Source: Fusobacterium sp. (lineage in GTDB: Bacteria > Fusobacteriota > Fusobacteriia > Fusobacteriales > Fusobacteriaceae). From it: 38,674 nucleotides of DNA. The notes under the pieces were generated by a model that searched no databases, was not told the DNA's origin, and saw only the letters and a list, made by a program, of their open reading frames with translations. Both the position numbers and the translations under genes were made by a program. Positions within the stretch are counted from its first letter, which is position 1. Every line of letters begins with the position of its first letter. This document shows positions 23,646 to 30,730 of this stretch, piece after piece. The stretch lies in the NCBI GenBank assembly GCA_020024915.1, contig JAHHSZ010000004.1, positions 1 to 38,674 of the forward strand, in the 5' to 3' direction.

Positions 23646-24170
23646 ATGAAGAAATTTGAAGAGTTAGAGAGTAGAGAGATTTTTAGAAATGAGCATATGC
23701 AGGTTTATTCAAAAAAATTGAGACTTCCAAATGAAAAAGTTGTAGACTGGACTTTTACAGGGAAAAGAGATGCTGTTGGAGTGGTAGCAGTGTTTGAAGA
23801 CAATTCAATACTCTTGGTAAAACAGTATAGACCTGCTGTTAAAATTGAGACTTTAGAGATACCAGCAGGGCTTTTAGAAAGAGGGGAGTGTCCTATGGAA
23901 GCTGCACTTAGAGAGCTAGAGGAGGAGACTGGGTATAGAGCTACAAAGATTGAGAAGGTTTGTGAATATTTTTTAAGTCCAGGGATATCTGATGGAAAGT
24001 TTTATCTTTATTATGCTGAAAATTTAATAAAAACAGAGCAACATCTTGATGAAGATGAATTTGTAGAGGTAGAGAGAAGAGAGTTAAAAGATTTGAGCTT
24101 TGGGCAATTATCTGATGGAAAAAGTATAATAGGAGTGGAGTTTGCTAAGAGAAAAAGAGGAATATTATGA
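23646..24170 (+). CDS. Nudix hydrolase (ADP-ribose pyrophosphatase-like)
   Basis: The 174-residue protein has a complete Nudix box, GLLERGECPMEAALREL, continued EEETGY, starting at about residue 78. It also has the upstream VKQYRPAVKIETLEIPAG region typical of ADP-ribose pyrophosphatases (NudF type). It likely hydrolyses ADP-ribose or a related nucleotide sugar. The ATG has GAGGGAAGAT upstream, 10 bases after the methyltransferase stop. The last four bases overlap the following gene's start (ATGA). Confidence 0.9.
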   Translation: MKKFEELESREIFRNEHMQVYSKKLRLPNEKVVDWTFTGKRDAVGVVAVFEDNSILLVKQYRPAVKIETLEIPAGLLERGECPMEAALRELEEETGYRATKIEKVCEYFLSPGISDGKFYLYYAENLIKTEQHLDEDEFVEVERRELKDLSFGQLSDGKSIIGVEFAKRKRGIL

Positions 24171-24652
24171 AAAGAGGAGCTTATTTTTTTCTTTTAATAT
24201 TGTTATTAACAGGTTGTACTTCAACTAGAATAGATAGAGATGAGAAAATTTCAAAATATTTTACAATGGGGGAAGCAATTCATAGTTCAATAGCTAAAGA
24301 GAAGAGGATAAAAAATATACCTAATTGGGAGGAAAGAACCAATATAAGATATACAGCTAAAAGACTAGATGAAGTGAGAAAAATATTGGGACGTCCTGTT
24401 ATTGTTACAAGTTGGTATAGAGGGGAGAGATTAAATAGAGCAGTGAGAGGGTCGTCAACTTCAATGCACAGGAAAGGAATGGCTGTAGATATTCTTTTAA
24501 AAAAGGGAAAGTTGGGAAGAAAAGAGTTTGAAAAAATAAGAAAAAAATTAAAAAGTTTTGACCAATTAATTTACTATCCTAGAAGAGGGCATCTTCATGT
24601 AGGATTTAAAAAGGATAAGACTCAAGAAAGAAAACAAGTGATGATTAGATAG
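24167..24652 (+). CDS. M15-family peptidase-like lipoprotein
   Basis: The 161-residue product has a lipoprotein signal (LILLLTGCTS, lipobox about residue 17) and a small M15 peptidase domain: VTSWYRGERLNRAVRG, then SSTSMHRKGMAVDI and FDQLIYY, and GHLHVGF. The first His, the Asp of AVDI, and the last His are the expected zinc ligands, as in D-Ala-D-Ala peptidases and phage-type endopeptidases. Likely a periplasmic peptidoglycan peptidase. ATGA overlap with the Nudix gene suggests translational coupling. Confidence 0.87.
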   Translation: MKRGAYFFLLILLLTGCTSTRIDRDEKISKYFTMGEAIHSSIAKEKRIKNIPNWEERTNIRYTAKRLDEVRKILGRPVIVTSWYRGERLNRAVRGSSTSMHRKGMAVDILLKKGKLGRKEFEKIRKKLKSFDQLIYYPRRGHLHVGFKKDKTQERKQVMIR

Positions 24653-24660
24653 GAGTTCAA

Positions 24661-25746
24661 ATGACAAAAAAAATAGAGCGTATTTTAAATCAAGAGAAGT
24701 TTTCAAAATTTGATTTAATTCAATTGATGAAGATTGAGGATAAAGAGGATTTGGAATTACTTTTTAAAAAGGCTTATGAAATAAAGAGTAAGTATGTAGG
24801 AAGAAAAGTTTACTATAGAGGACTTATTGAGATAAGCAATAGATGTATAAAAAATTGTAACTATTGTGGAATAAGGCGTGACAATAAGAAGGTAGAAAGA
24901 TTTTCTATGTCAAAAGATGAGATTATGAAATCTGTAAAATGGATATATGAAAATAATTACGCCTCTCTTGCATTGCAATCTGGAGAGAGACAGGATAAGG
25001 AGTTTGTAGAGTTTATAGAGGATTTGATAAAAGAGATAAAAGCTCTTTCTAATGGAAAGCTGGGAATAACTCTTTCGTTGGGAGAACAGAGTAAAGAGAC
25101 TTATCAAAGATGGTTTGATGCTGGAGCACATAGATATCTATTAAGAATAGAATCTACTAACTTAGATATATATAATAAATTACATCCGATGGATAACAAA
25201 CATACTTTTGAAGTTAGAAAGAGATGCTTAGAATATTTGAGAGAGGTAGGATATCAAGTTGGTACAGGGGTTATGATAGGACTTCCTAATCAAACAGAAG
25301 AGGATCTTGTAAATGATATTCTATTCTATAAAGAGATGGATATAGATATGATAGGTATGGGACCATATATTTTACATAGAGATACTCCACTGGGAAAAGA
25401 GTGGGAAAATGTAGTTAGAAGTGAGGAGAAGAGAGTAGAGTTGGGGTTAAAGATGATTGCTATTACAAGAATACTCTTAAAAGATGTTAATATAGCAGCT
25501 ACTACTGCACTTCAAGGACTCGATCCAAGAGGGAGAGAGAAAGGATTACTTGCTGGAGCTAATATACTTATGCCAACAGCAACTGCTTTGGAACATAAGG
25601 GAAAATATCTTCTTTATGATAACAAACCAGGAATAAAAGATAGTGTTGAAAAAGCAAAAGAGGATATGGATAAAAAGGTAAAATCTATAGGGGATGAGAT
25701 AGTATATGGAGCTTGGGGAGATTCTCTACACTTTAAAAATAAATAA
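24661..25746 (+). CDS. hydE: [FeFe]-hydrogenase maturation radical SAM protein HydE
   Basis: The 361-residue protein has the radical-SAM cluster motif C-X3-C-X2-C (CIKNCNYCGIRR, about residue 60) after the HydE-typical YYRGLIEISNR, and later family parts GITLSLGEQS, RYLLRIESTN, GVMIGLPNQTEEDL and GMGPYILHRDTPL. HydE works with HydF and HydG to build the H-cluster of [FeFe]-hydrogenase. Neither partner is in this window. The ATG has TAGGAGTTCAA upstream, 8 bases after the preceding stop. BioB and PylB are relatives, but the HydE motifs are preferred. Confidence 0.92.
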   Translation: MTKKIERILNQEKFSKFDLIQLMKIEDKEDLELLFKKAYEIKSKYVGRKVYYRGLIEISNRCIKNCNYCGIRRDNKKVERFSMSKDEIMKSVKWIYENNYASLALQSGERQDKEFVEFIEDLIKEIKALSNGKLGITLSLGEQSKETYQRWFDAGAHRYLLRIESTNLDIYNKLHPMDNKHTFEVRKRCLEYLREVGYQVGTGVMIGLPNQTEEDLVNDILFYKEMDIDMIGMGPYILHRDTPLGKEWENVVRSEEKRVELGLKMIAITRILLKDVNIAATTALQGLDPRGREKGLLAGANILMPTATALEHKGKYLLYDNKPGIKDSVEKAKEDMDKKVKSIGDEIVYGAWGDSLHFKNK

Positions 25747-25748
25747 AT

Positions 25749-25777
25749 TTGAAGTAAATACTTTTATATGTTAGAAT
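25749..25777 (+). promoter_or_regulatory. Promoter of the cyclase-family gene
   Basis: TTGAAG (25749-25754) and TAGAAT (25772-25777) are 17 bases apart, just after the hydE stop. Transcription would begin near 25784, upstream of the hairpin at 25800-25843. Confidence 0.45.
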
Positions 25778-25799
25778 GTAGGTATGAAAGATAGTTTTA

Positions 25800-25843
25800 A
25801 GGCTTAAGTATATCCTTTTGGATTATACTCAAGCCTATTTTTT
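25800..25843 (+). terminator. Strong hairpin with T run between hydE and the cyclase gene
   Basis: AGGCTT, AGTATA and CC (25800-25815) pair with GG, TATACT and AAGCCT (25820-25836), with small bulges, and ATTTTTTT follows. It is a textbook terminator for hydE, but lies downstream of a candidate promoter, so it could also be an attenuator in the leader of the next gene. Confidence 0.8.
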
Positions 25844-25860
25844 TAAAGGGGAGATGTTAT

Positions 25861-26499
25861 ATGAAAAAAATTATTGATCTATCACATATTTATGATGAGA
25901 AATTAACAAAATATGATAATGAAGATGTTGCATCATTTAGACAGACCAAATTTTACGAGGTACACGGTTATAAGGAAACTAATATAAATATAGATACTCA
26001 CGTTGGAACTCATATGGACGCACCTTCTCATATATTTTCTGGATATAAAAATGTAGATGAGTTAGAGATTGAAAATTTTGTAGGAAAGGCTCTCATAATT
26101 AGAGTGAAAAATGATGGAGAGATGGGAGAAGATACATTAAAAAATTATGAAAAAGAGCTATCTAGTGTAGATTTTGTAATTTTTAATACTGGGTGGGGTG
26201 GATATTGGGGAGAAAAGAAGTACTATGAACACCCATATTTAAGTTTAAACTTAGCTAAAAAAATAAGTGAATATGGAAATATAAAAGCTATAGGAATAGA
26301 TACTTTTGGTGTTGATAAGTATGGAGATCCATTTCTTGAGGTACATAAAACTCTACTTAGATCAAATAAGATGTATATAATAGAAAATTTGTGTAATTTA
26401 GATCAAATTTCTAAAGAGGTAGCAGAGATAATATGTTTACCATTGAAGATAAGGGGGATAGATGGTGGTCCTGTAAGAGTTATAGCTATAGAAGAGTAG
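25861..26499 (+). CDS. Cyclase family protein (kynurenine-formamidase-like metal hydrolase)
   Basis: The 212-residue protein belongs to the cyclase family by LSHIYDEKL near the start and the metal motif NIDTHVGTHMDAPSHIF (HXGTHXD), and also has GIDTFGVDKYG and ALIIRV. The family includes arylformamidases and other hydrolases using a bound divalent metal. No tryptophan catabolism genes are near, so the substrate is uncertain. The ATG has AAGGGGAGATGTTAT upstream. It converges with the phn operon. Confidence 0.85.
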   Translation: MKKIIDLSHIYDEKLTKYDNEDVASFRQTKFYEVHGYKETNINIDTHVGTHMDAPSHIFSGYKNVDELEIENFVGKALIIRVKNDGEMGEDTLKNYEKELSSVDFVIFNTGWGGYWGEKKYYEHPYLSLNLAKKISEYGNIKAIGIDTFGVDKYGDPFLEVHKTLLRSNKMYIIENLCNLDQISKEVAEIICLPLKIRGIDGGPVRVIAIEE

Positions 26500-26509
26500 A
26501 GAGAATAAT

Positions 26510-26548
26510 TAATCACAAACTACCATTTTAAGTGGTAGTTTGTGATTA
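26510..26548. terminator. Perfect 16-bp hairpin between convergent genes
   Basis: TAATCACAAACTACCA (26510-26525) and TGGTAGTTTGTGATTA (26533-26548) are perfectly complementary with a 7-base loop. No T run follows on either strand, so it may be a bidirectional, structure-dominated terminator or an mRNA 3'-end stabiliser. Confidence 0.65.
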
Positions 26549-26568
26549 GTAATATAAACTTAAAAATA

Positions 26569-28146
26569 TCACTTTATTCTCATTCTGATTTTTCTACTTA
26601 TAGTATCTATACTACCAATCATTAAACCTATAACAAGTATCATCATTCCTACATTTTCCCAATTTCTCCAAATTATATTCATATTCAAAAGAGTTCCTAT
26701 TCCACCAGCACCAATAATTCCTAGAATTGTAGAGTTTCTTATATTGGATTCTAGTCTATAGAGAGCTACTCCTATGAATGAAGGGAATGTTTCTTTTAAA
26801 AGAGCATAACAATAAACACTTACATTTGTAGCACCTGTAGATTTAATACTATCCTCAATATTAGGATTGACGTTTTCTATGATTTCACTGTATATTTTAG
26901 TCATACTACCCGTAGTATAGACAATAAGTGCCATAGCTCCAGCAAATTTACCTGGTCCTAATCCTCTAAAAAAGATGATTGCTACAATCATAGGAGGAAA
27001 TGTTCTAAGGATATTTGAAAAGATCTTAAAGAAAATAGATGTTATCTTACTCTTAGAACTATTACAAGCCGTGAAATAGCTTAAAATTAAGCAGAGTATA
27101 CTTGATATGATTGTAGCAAATAGAGCTATATACAAACTTTCAAATATACCATTCATCAATTTTGGAATATATAGAAAATTAGGATGCAACATCCTTATAA
27201 AGATATTCTTTCCCTGTATAATACCGATTATTAATCTTTGAAAACTTATTGAAAAATAATCATTAATTGTTTTTAAAAAGATATACACAATAAAAAAAAG
27301 AGCAATTTTTTTTAAAATTTTTACAATTTTAAAAGTTGTCAAAGTTTTTATTTGAAATAACTTTATTTTTATATCTCTTCTCATACATAGACTTAGAAAA
27401 TCTATAATAAATATTATAAAGAACAGTATAAATATGATTGTGGCAAGGCTATTATATTTTAAATGGTTTAAATGTGTCCACATAAGTTGCCCTATTCCAC
27501 CAGCACCAACAAATCCAAGTATAGTTGCACTTCTGATATTACTCTCTAAGATTAGAAAAAAAATAGCTATAACGTGTTTACTTATATTTGGAATAACAGA
27601 GTAATACATTATCTGGATTTTGTTAGCACCAACAGCCTCTATAGAGTTTAGTTCATTTTCTTTTATCTCCTCAATTCTCTCTCTTAAAAGTTTTTGAGAT
27701 ATTAAGAAACCAATTATAGTCAAAGCTATCGTTCCAGAAAATTTTCCTATACTGAAGATACTCACAAGAATTGCTGCCCAAATAAGGCTTGGAATAGTCC
27801 TTATTATTGAAAAAAACTTATTCAACAGAGAAGCTAGTAATCTAGAGGGAGCTATATTTTCAGCTGTCACAAAGATAAAGGGAATGGAGAAAAGAAGTCC
27901 CAAACTAGATCCCAAAATACTCATCTCTATCGTTTCTAGTAAAGCTGTCATCAATGTTTCATTGTATGTTAGATCAGGATGAATCATTCTAAATAGTAGG
28001 TTCATCATATCTGGAATACCTTTTATAAAGATGAATATATTTGTATCAATAAGATAAGCTAAGATGAGAATACTTATGAATATTACCAAAAAATATTTTA
28101 AACTCTCTTTTCTTCTAGACTTTATATATGCTTCTAAGGATATCAT
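26569..28146 (-). CDS. phnE: Tandem (fused) PhnE-type ABC permease
   Basis: The 525-residue protein is two PhnE domains in one chain. The first has IRTIPSLIWAAILVS and NKIQIMYYSVIPN (EAA loop region), and ATILGFVGAGGIGQLMW at about 210. The second has LRTFPPMIVAIIFFRG, TNVSVYCYALLKE and STILGIIGAGGIGTLLN at about 485. Each has around six membrane helices. A normal PhnE is about 270 residues and dimerises, so this fusion probably replaces the pair. ATG 28146 has GGAGTGAAATAACTG upstream and lies 32 bases inside phnC. Confidence 0.93.
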   Translation of the reverse strand: MISLEAYIKSRRKESLKYFLVIFISILILAYLIDTNIFIFIKGIPDMMNLLFRMIHPDLTYNETLMTALLETIEMSILGSSLGLLFSIPFIFVTAENIAPSRLLASLLNKFFSIIRTIPSLIWAAILVSIFSIGKFSGTIALTIIGFLISQKLLRERIEEIKENELNSIEAVGANKIQIMYYSVIPNISKHVIAIFFLILESNIRSATILGFVGAGGIGQLMWTHLNHLKYNSLATIIFILFFIIFIIDFLSLCMRRDIKIKLFQIKTLTTFKIVKILKKIALFFIVYIFLKTINDYFSISFQRLIIGIIQGKNIFIRMLHPNFLYIPKLMNGIFESLYIALFATIISSILCLILSYFTACNSSKSKITSIFFKIFSNILRTFPPMIVAIIFFRGLGPGKFAGAMALIVYTTGSMTKIYSEIIENVNPNIEDSIKSTGATNVSVYCYALLKETFPSFIGVALYRLESNIRNSTILGIIGAGGIGTLLNMNIIWRNWENVGMMILVIGLMIGSIDTISRKIRMRIK

Positions 28147-28846
28147 CAGTTATTTCACTCCTTTTATCGTCAAAAACTATTTTTCCTTTTTTCAAAGCAA
28201 TTATTCTATCTGCATACTTTAGAGCAATATTTACATCATGTATATTTATGATAACTGTTATCCCTTGCTCCTCATTTATCTTTTTAAAATATTCCATAAT
28301 AATTTTTGAACTGTTTATATCAAGACTTGCTACTGGCTCATCTGCCAAAATTAAATTGGGCTCTTGTATTAAAACCTTTGCAATAGCTACTCTTTGTTTT
28401 TGTCCACCAGAGAGTTCACTACCTCTTACAAAAGATTTTTCTAAAAGTCCAACTTTTTCAAGAGCTTTTTGAGCTTTTTCATACTCTTCTTTAGAAAAAA
28501 TTCCTAGTAAAGATTTTAAGGAAGACTTGTAACCAAGCCTTCCTGTTAATACATTCTCTATTACAGATAACCTGTCGATCAAATTATAATCTTGAAATAT
28601 AAATCCAATCTTTCTTCTCATTAATCTCAAATCTTTAGAGGAAAAATCAGTTATCTCCTCATTGTTCACTTTTATACTTCCACTTTTAGGTTTTACCAAA
28701 AGATTAATTGACTTCATCAAAGAAGATTTTCCACTACCAGAAGAACCTATTATAGCAATAAACTCTCCGGACTTAACTTTTAAATTTACATTGTCTATTG
28801 CTCTAACCTCTTTGTATTCTATTATTAAATTTTTTATTTCAAGCAT
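28115..28846 (-). CDS. phnC: Phosphonate-type ABC transporter ATPase
   Basis: The 243-residue ATPase has Walker A (IGSSGSGKSSLMKSI), a Q loop (GFIFQDYNLIDRLSV), the ABC signature ELSGGQKQRVAIAK, Walker B LILADEPVASLD and the H-loop IHDVNIALKY. The LIDRLSVIENVLTGRLG segment is typical of PhnC. It overlaps phnE and starts 8 bases after phnD. Substrate could be phosphonate or phosphite. Confidence 0.94.
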   Translation of the reverse strand: MLEIKNLIIEYKEVRAIDNVNLKVKSGEFIAIIGSSGSGKSSLMKSINLLVKPKSGSIKVNNEEITDFSSKDLRLMRRKIGFIFQDYNLIDRLSVIENVLTGRLGYKSSLKSLLGIFSKEEYEKAQKALEKVGLLEKSFVRGSELSGGQKQRVAIAKVLIQEPNLILADEPVASLDINSSKIIMEYFKKINEEQGITVIINIHDVNIALKYADRIIALKKGKIVFDDKRSEITDDILRSIYKV

Positions 28847-28854
28847 TTAATCTC

Positions 28855-29730
28855 CTATTTTCTTAAATCAATATTCATCAACTCTGCAGTTGTTCTTATT
28901 CCTTCATAATCACTATCTTGAGCCTCTTCAAATCCATATAGATTGAATAGTTCTATTGTCAGTTTTTTTCCATCTTCTCCATTAAGTCCTTTTAGAAGTC
29001 CTTCTTTAATCTCTTCTTTTAATTCAGGAGTCATATCCCCTCTCACTGTGACACTTATATATGGAATATTGTCTGAATAACATAAAATCTCTGTTTGTTC
29101 CATTATTCCATCAAACTCTTTTTGATATTTTTCTCTAGCACCTTCATATACAGCAATAGCATCTACATCTTTATTTAATAATAGTTGTAAAGATTTATCA
29201 TGCCCACCACTATATACAACCTGAATATCTTTTTCTAAATCTATTCCATTTTTCTTTAAAAATGCACCTGGATAAAGGTAACCAGAAGATGATGAAGGAT
29301 CTACAAAAGCTATTTTTTTACCTTTTAAATCCTCTACACTCTTTATTCCACTATCTTTATTTACAAAGAATTCAGAACGATAAAAAGATTGTCCTTTTTT
29401 ATTTTTAGCTTTTAAAATTACTTGAGCATTACTTTCTTTGTTAGCCAATACATATGCAAAAGGTGGAATAATTCCAAAATCTATCTTAGAAGCACTGATT
29501 CCTTCAACTATTCCCACATAGTTTGTAGCTGTGACTATCTCCACTTTTTTACCTATTGCCTTACTTAAAATATCAGCAAGTGGAGCTGTTGATTCAATAA
29601 GTTTATCACCATCTATAAGAGGAACAAAACCCAACTTTAAAGTTTCCTGTTCTTTCTTATCACCACACCCTGTAAAAGCAAATAAAATTGCAACCAAAAA
29701 AAACAAAAAGACGCCCAATCTTTTCCACAT
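28855..29730 (-). CDS. phnD: Phosphonate-type ABC transporter binding lipoprotein
   Basis: The 291-residue product has a lipobox (FAFTGC, about residue 22) and PhnD-family features: LKLGFVPLIDGDKL, ATNYVGIVEGISASKIDFGI, then IPPFAYVLA and VDPSSSSGYLYPGAFLKK, and YSGGHDKSLQLLLNKDVDAI. It should bind a phosphonate or phosphite. No C-P lyase or phosphonatase genes are in the window. First gene of phnD-phnC-phnE, with GGGGGTTAAATT ahead of the ATG. Confidence 0.92.
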   Translation of the reverse strand: MWKRLGVFLFFLVAILFAFTGCGDKKEQETLKLGFVPLIDGDKLIESTAPLADILSKAIGKKVEIVTATNYVGIVEGISASKIDFGIIPPFAYVLANKESNAQVILKAKNKKGQSFYRSEFFVNKDSGIKSVEDLKGKKIAFVDPSSSSGYLYPGAFLKKNGIDLEKDIQVVYSGGHDKSLQLLLNKDVDAIAVYEGAREKYQKEFDGIMEQTEILCYSDNIPYISVTVRGDMTPELKEEIKEGLLKGLNGEDGKKLTIELFNLYGFEEAQDSDYEGIRTTAELMNIDLRK

Positions 29731-29767
29731 AATAATTTAACCCCCTACTAAAATTTTTTATTAAAGT

Positions 29768-29800
29768 AACTATACGGATCAATGTTAACCACATATAGTT
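29768..29800 (-). promoter_or_regulatory. Hairpin in the phnD 5' leader
   Basis: On the minus strand AACTATATG and CGTATAGTT form a 9-bp stem (one G-U) around a 15-base loop, about 40 bases upstream of the phnD start and about 30 bases after the expected transcription start. It could be an operator or an RNA control element. No known riboswitch was recognised. Confidence 0.35.
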
Positions 29801-29839
29801 TTACAAAATGCCAAAAATCACATAATTTCCGACAATTTA

Positions 29840-29868
29840 AGTATAATCCAATTTCTGTATTTTTTCAA
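29840..29868 (-). promoter_or_regulatory. Promoter of the phn operon
   Basis: On the minus strand TTGAAA (29863-29868) and TATACT (29840-29845) are 17 bases apart, 110 bases upstream of the phnD ATG, leaving a leader of roughly 100 bases. Confidence 0.65.
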
Positions 29869-29890
29869 GGGGTATTCAAAATAATTTATG

Positions 29891-29916
29891 TAAAAAAGGA
29901 GCCTTAAAAGCTCCTT
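29891..29916 (-). terminator. Terminator after marC
   Basis: On the minus strand AAGGAGC (29916-29910) pairs with GCTCCTT (29902-29896), with a short loop and a following TTTTTT run. Confidence 0.85.
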
Positions 29917-29922
29917 GTAATT

Positions 29923-30534
29923 TTAAAATTTATCTATAACATGAGAAAAACCATCAAAGAATATTCTAAATCCAATTGACATTATAAATATCTGCATCAC
30001 TTTCGATAGAATATATAGAACTAGTTTTCCTAAAATTCTCTCAAGTAAACTACCTATCATCAAAATTAAAAATATAAGTATAAAGGCAATAAGTATAGAA
30101 AGACTGTTAGAAATTAGTCCGTGTTCAGCACGTCCAATTAGAGCAGTAGTCAAACTTCCAGGCCCAACCATCATAGGGAAAGCCATTGGAATGATAGCTT
30201 GTTTAATTTGTTCTTCAGCAGATAAGGATTTTTTTGAACTTCTTCTTTCTGTTGGAAAAATTAAGTTTTTTATAGCCATAAGAATCAAAATAAGTCCTCC
30301 AGCCATTTTTAATTCATTCATATTAATTCTATAGAAATTAATCATCAGAAATTCACCAACTAAACTGAATATCAAAGTTATAAAAAAACCAGTAATAGCA
30401 ATCAACTTAAATAGTTTTGTTCTTGTATCCCTCTCCATTCCTTCAGTCATTCCTATAAAAAGTGGAACATTACCAAAAGGATTCAAAATAGCTATTAATG
30501 TTAACGCATTTATAAATATTGTATTAATACTCAT
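29923..30534 (-). CDS. MarC family integral membrane protein
   Basis: The 203-residue protein has the MarC family outline: six membrane helices, an N-terminal NALTLIAILNPFGNVPLFIG motif and a matching PMAFPMMVGPGSLTTALIGR in the second half. These two repeated NP/GPG motifs are diagnostic. Function is not established; the original link to antibiotic resistance was not upheld. The ATG at 30534 has GGAGGG ten bases upstream; an in-frame ATG at 30552 overlaps that site. Confidence 0.92.
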   Translation of the reverse strand: MSINTIFINALTLIAILNPFGNVPLFIGMTEGMERDTRTKLFKLIAITGFFITLIFSLVGEFLMINFYRINMNELKMAGGLILILMAIKNLIFPTERRSSKKSLSAEEQIKQAIIPMAFPMMVGPGSLTTALIGRAEHGLISNSLSILIAFILIFLILMIGSLLERILGKLVLYILSKVMQIFIMSIGFRIFFDGFSHVIDKF

Positions 30535-30568
30535 AAAAAAATTTCCCTCCATTTTTCAAACTTTATTA

Positions 30569-30597
30569 ATTATATTTCTTTTTGTTAGATATGTCAA
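30569..30597 (-). promoter_or_regulatory. Consensus promoter of marC
   Basis: TTGACA (30592-30597) and TATAAT (30569-30574) are perfect consensus boxes 17 bases apart on the minus strand. Confidence 0.85.
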
Positions 30598-30686
30598 TTA
30601 ATATAGGTAAAAAAAGTGATATAAATTTCAAATGTTTAAAATAAAAAAATAAATAGAAAAAATAAAGATATGGAATAAAATCAATA

Positions 30687-30702
30687 AATAGTATATACTA
30701 TT
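30687..30702. promoter_or_regulatory. Perfect 16-base palindrome upstream of the methyltransferase (operator candidate)
   Basis: AATAGTATATACTATT reads the same on both strands. It contains TATACT, a possible -10 with a weak TGGAAT -35 box 17 bases away (30671-30676), and ends 28 bases before the GTG start. It is well placed for autoregulation of the restriction-modification genes. Confidence 0.5.
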
Positions 30703-30730
30703 ATTGGAAAATAAGATAGAGGTGAAAATT

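Noticed and set aside
28128..28472. 114-codon plus-strand frame within phnC
   Set aside because: Antisense of an ABC ATPase with all motifs intact.
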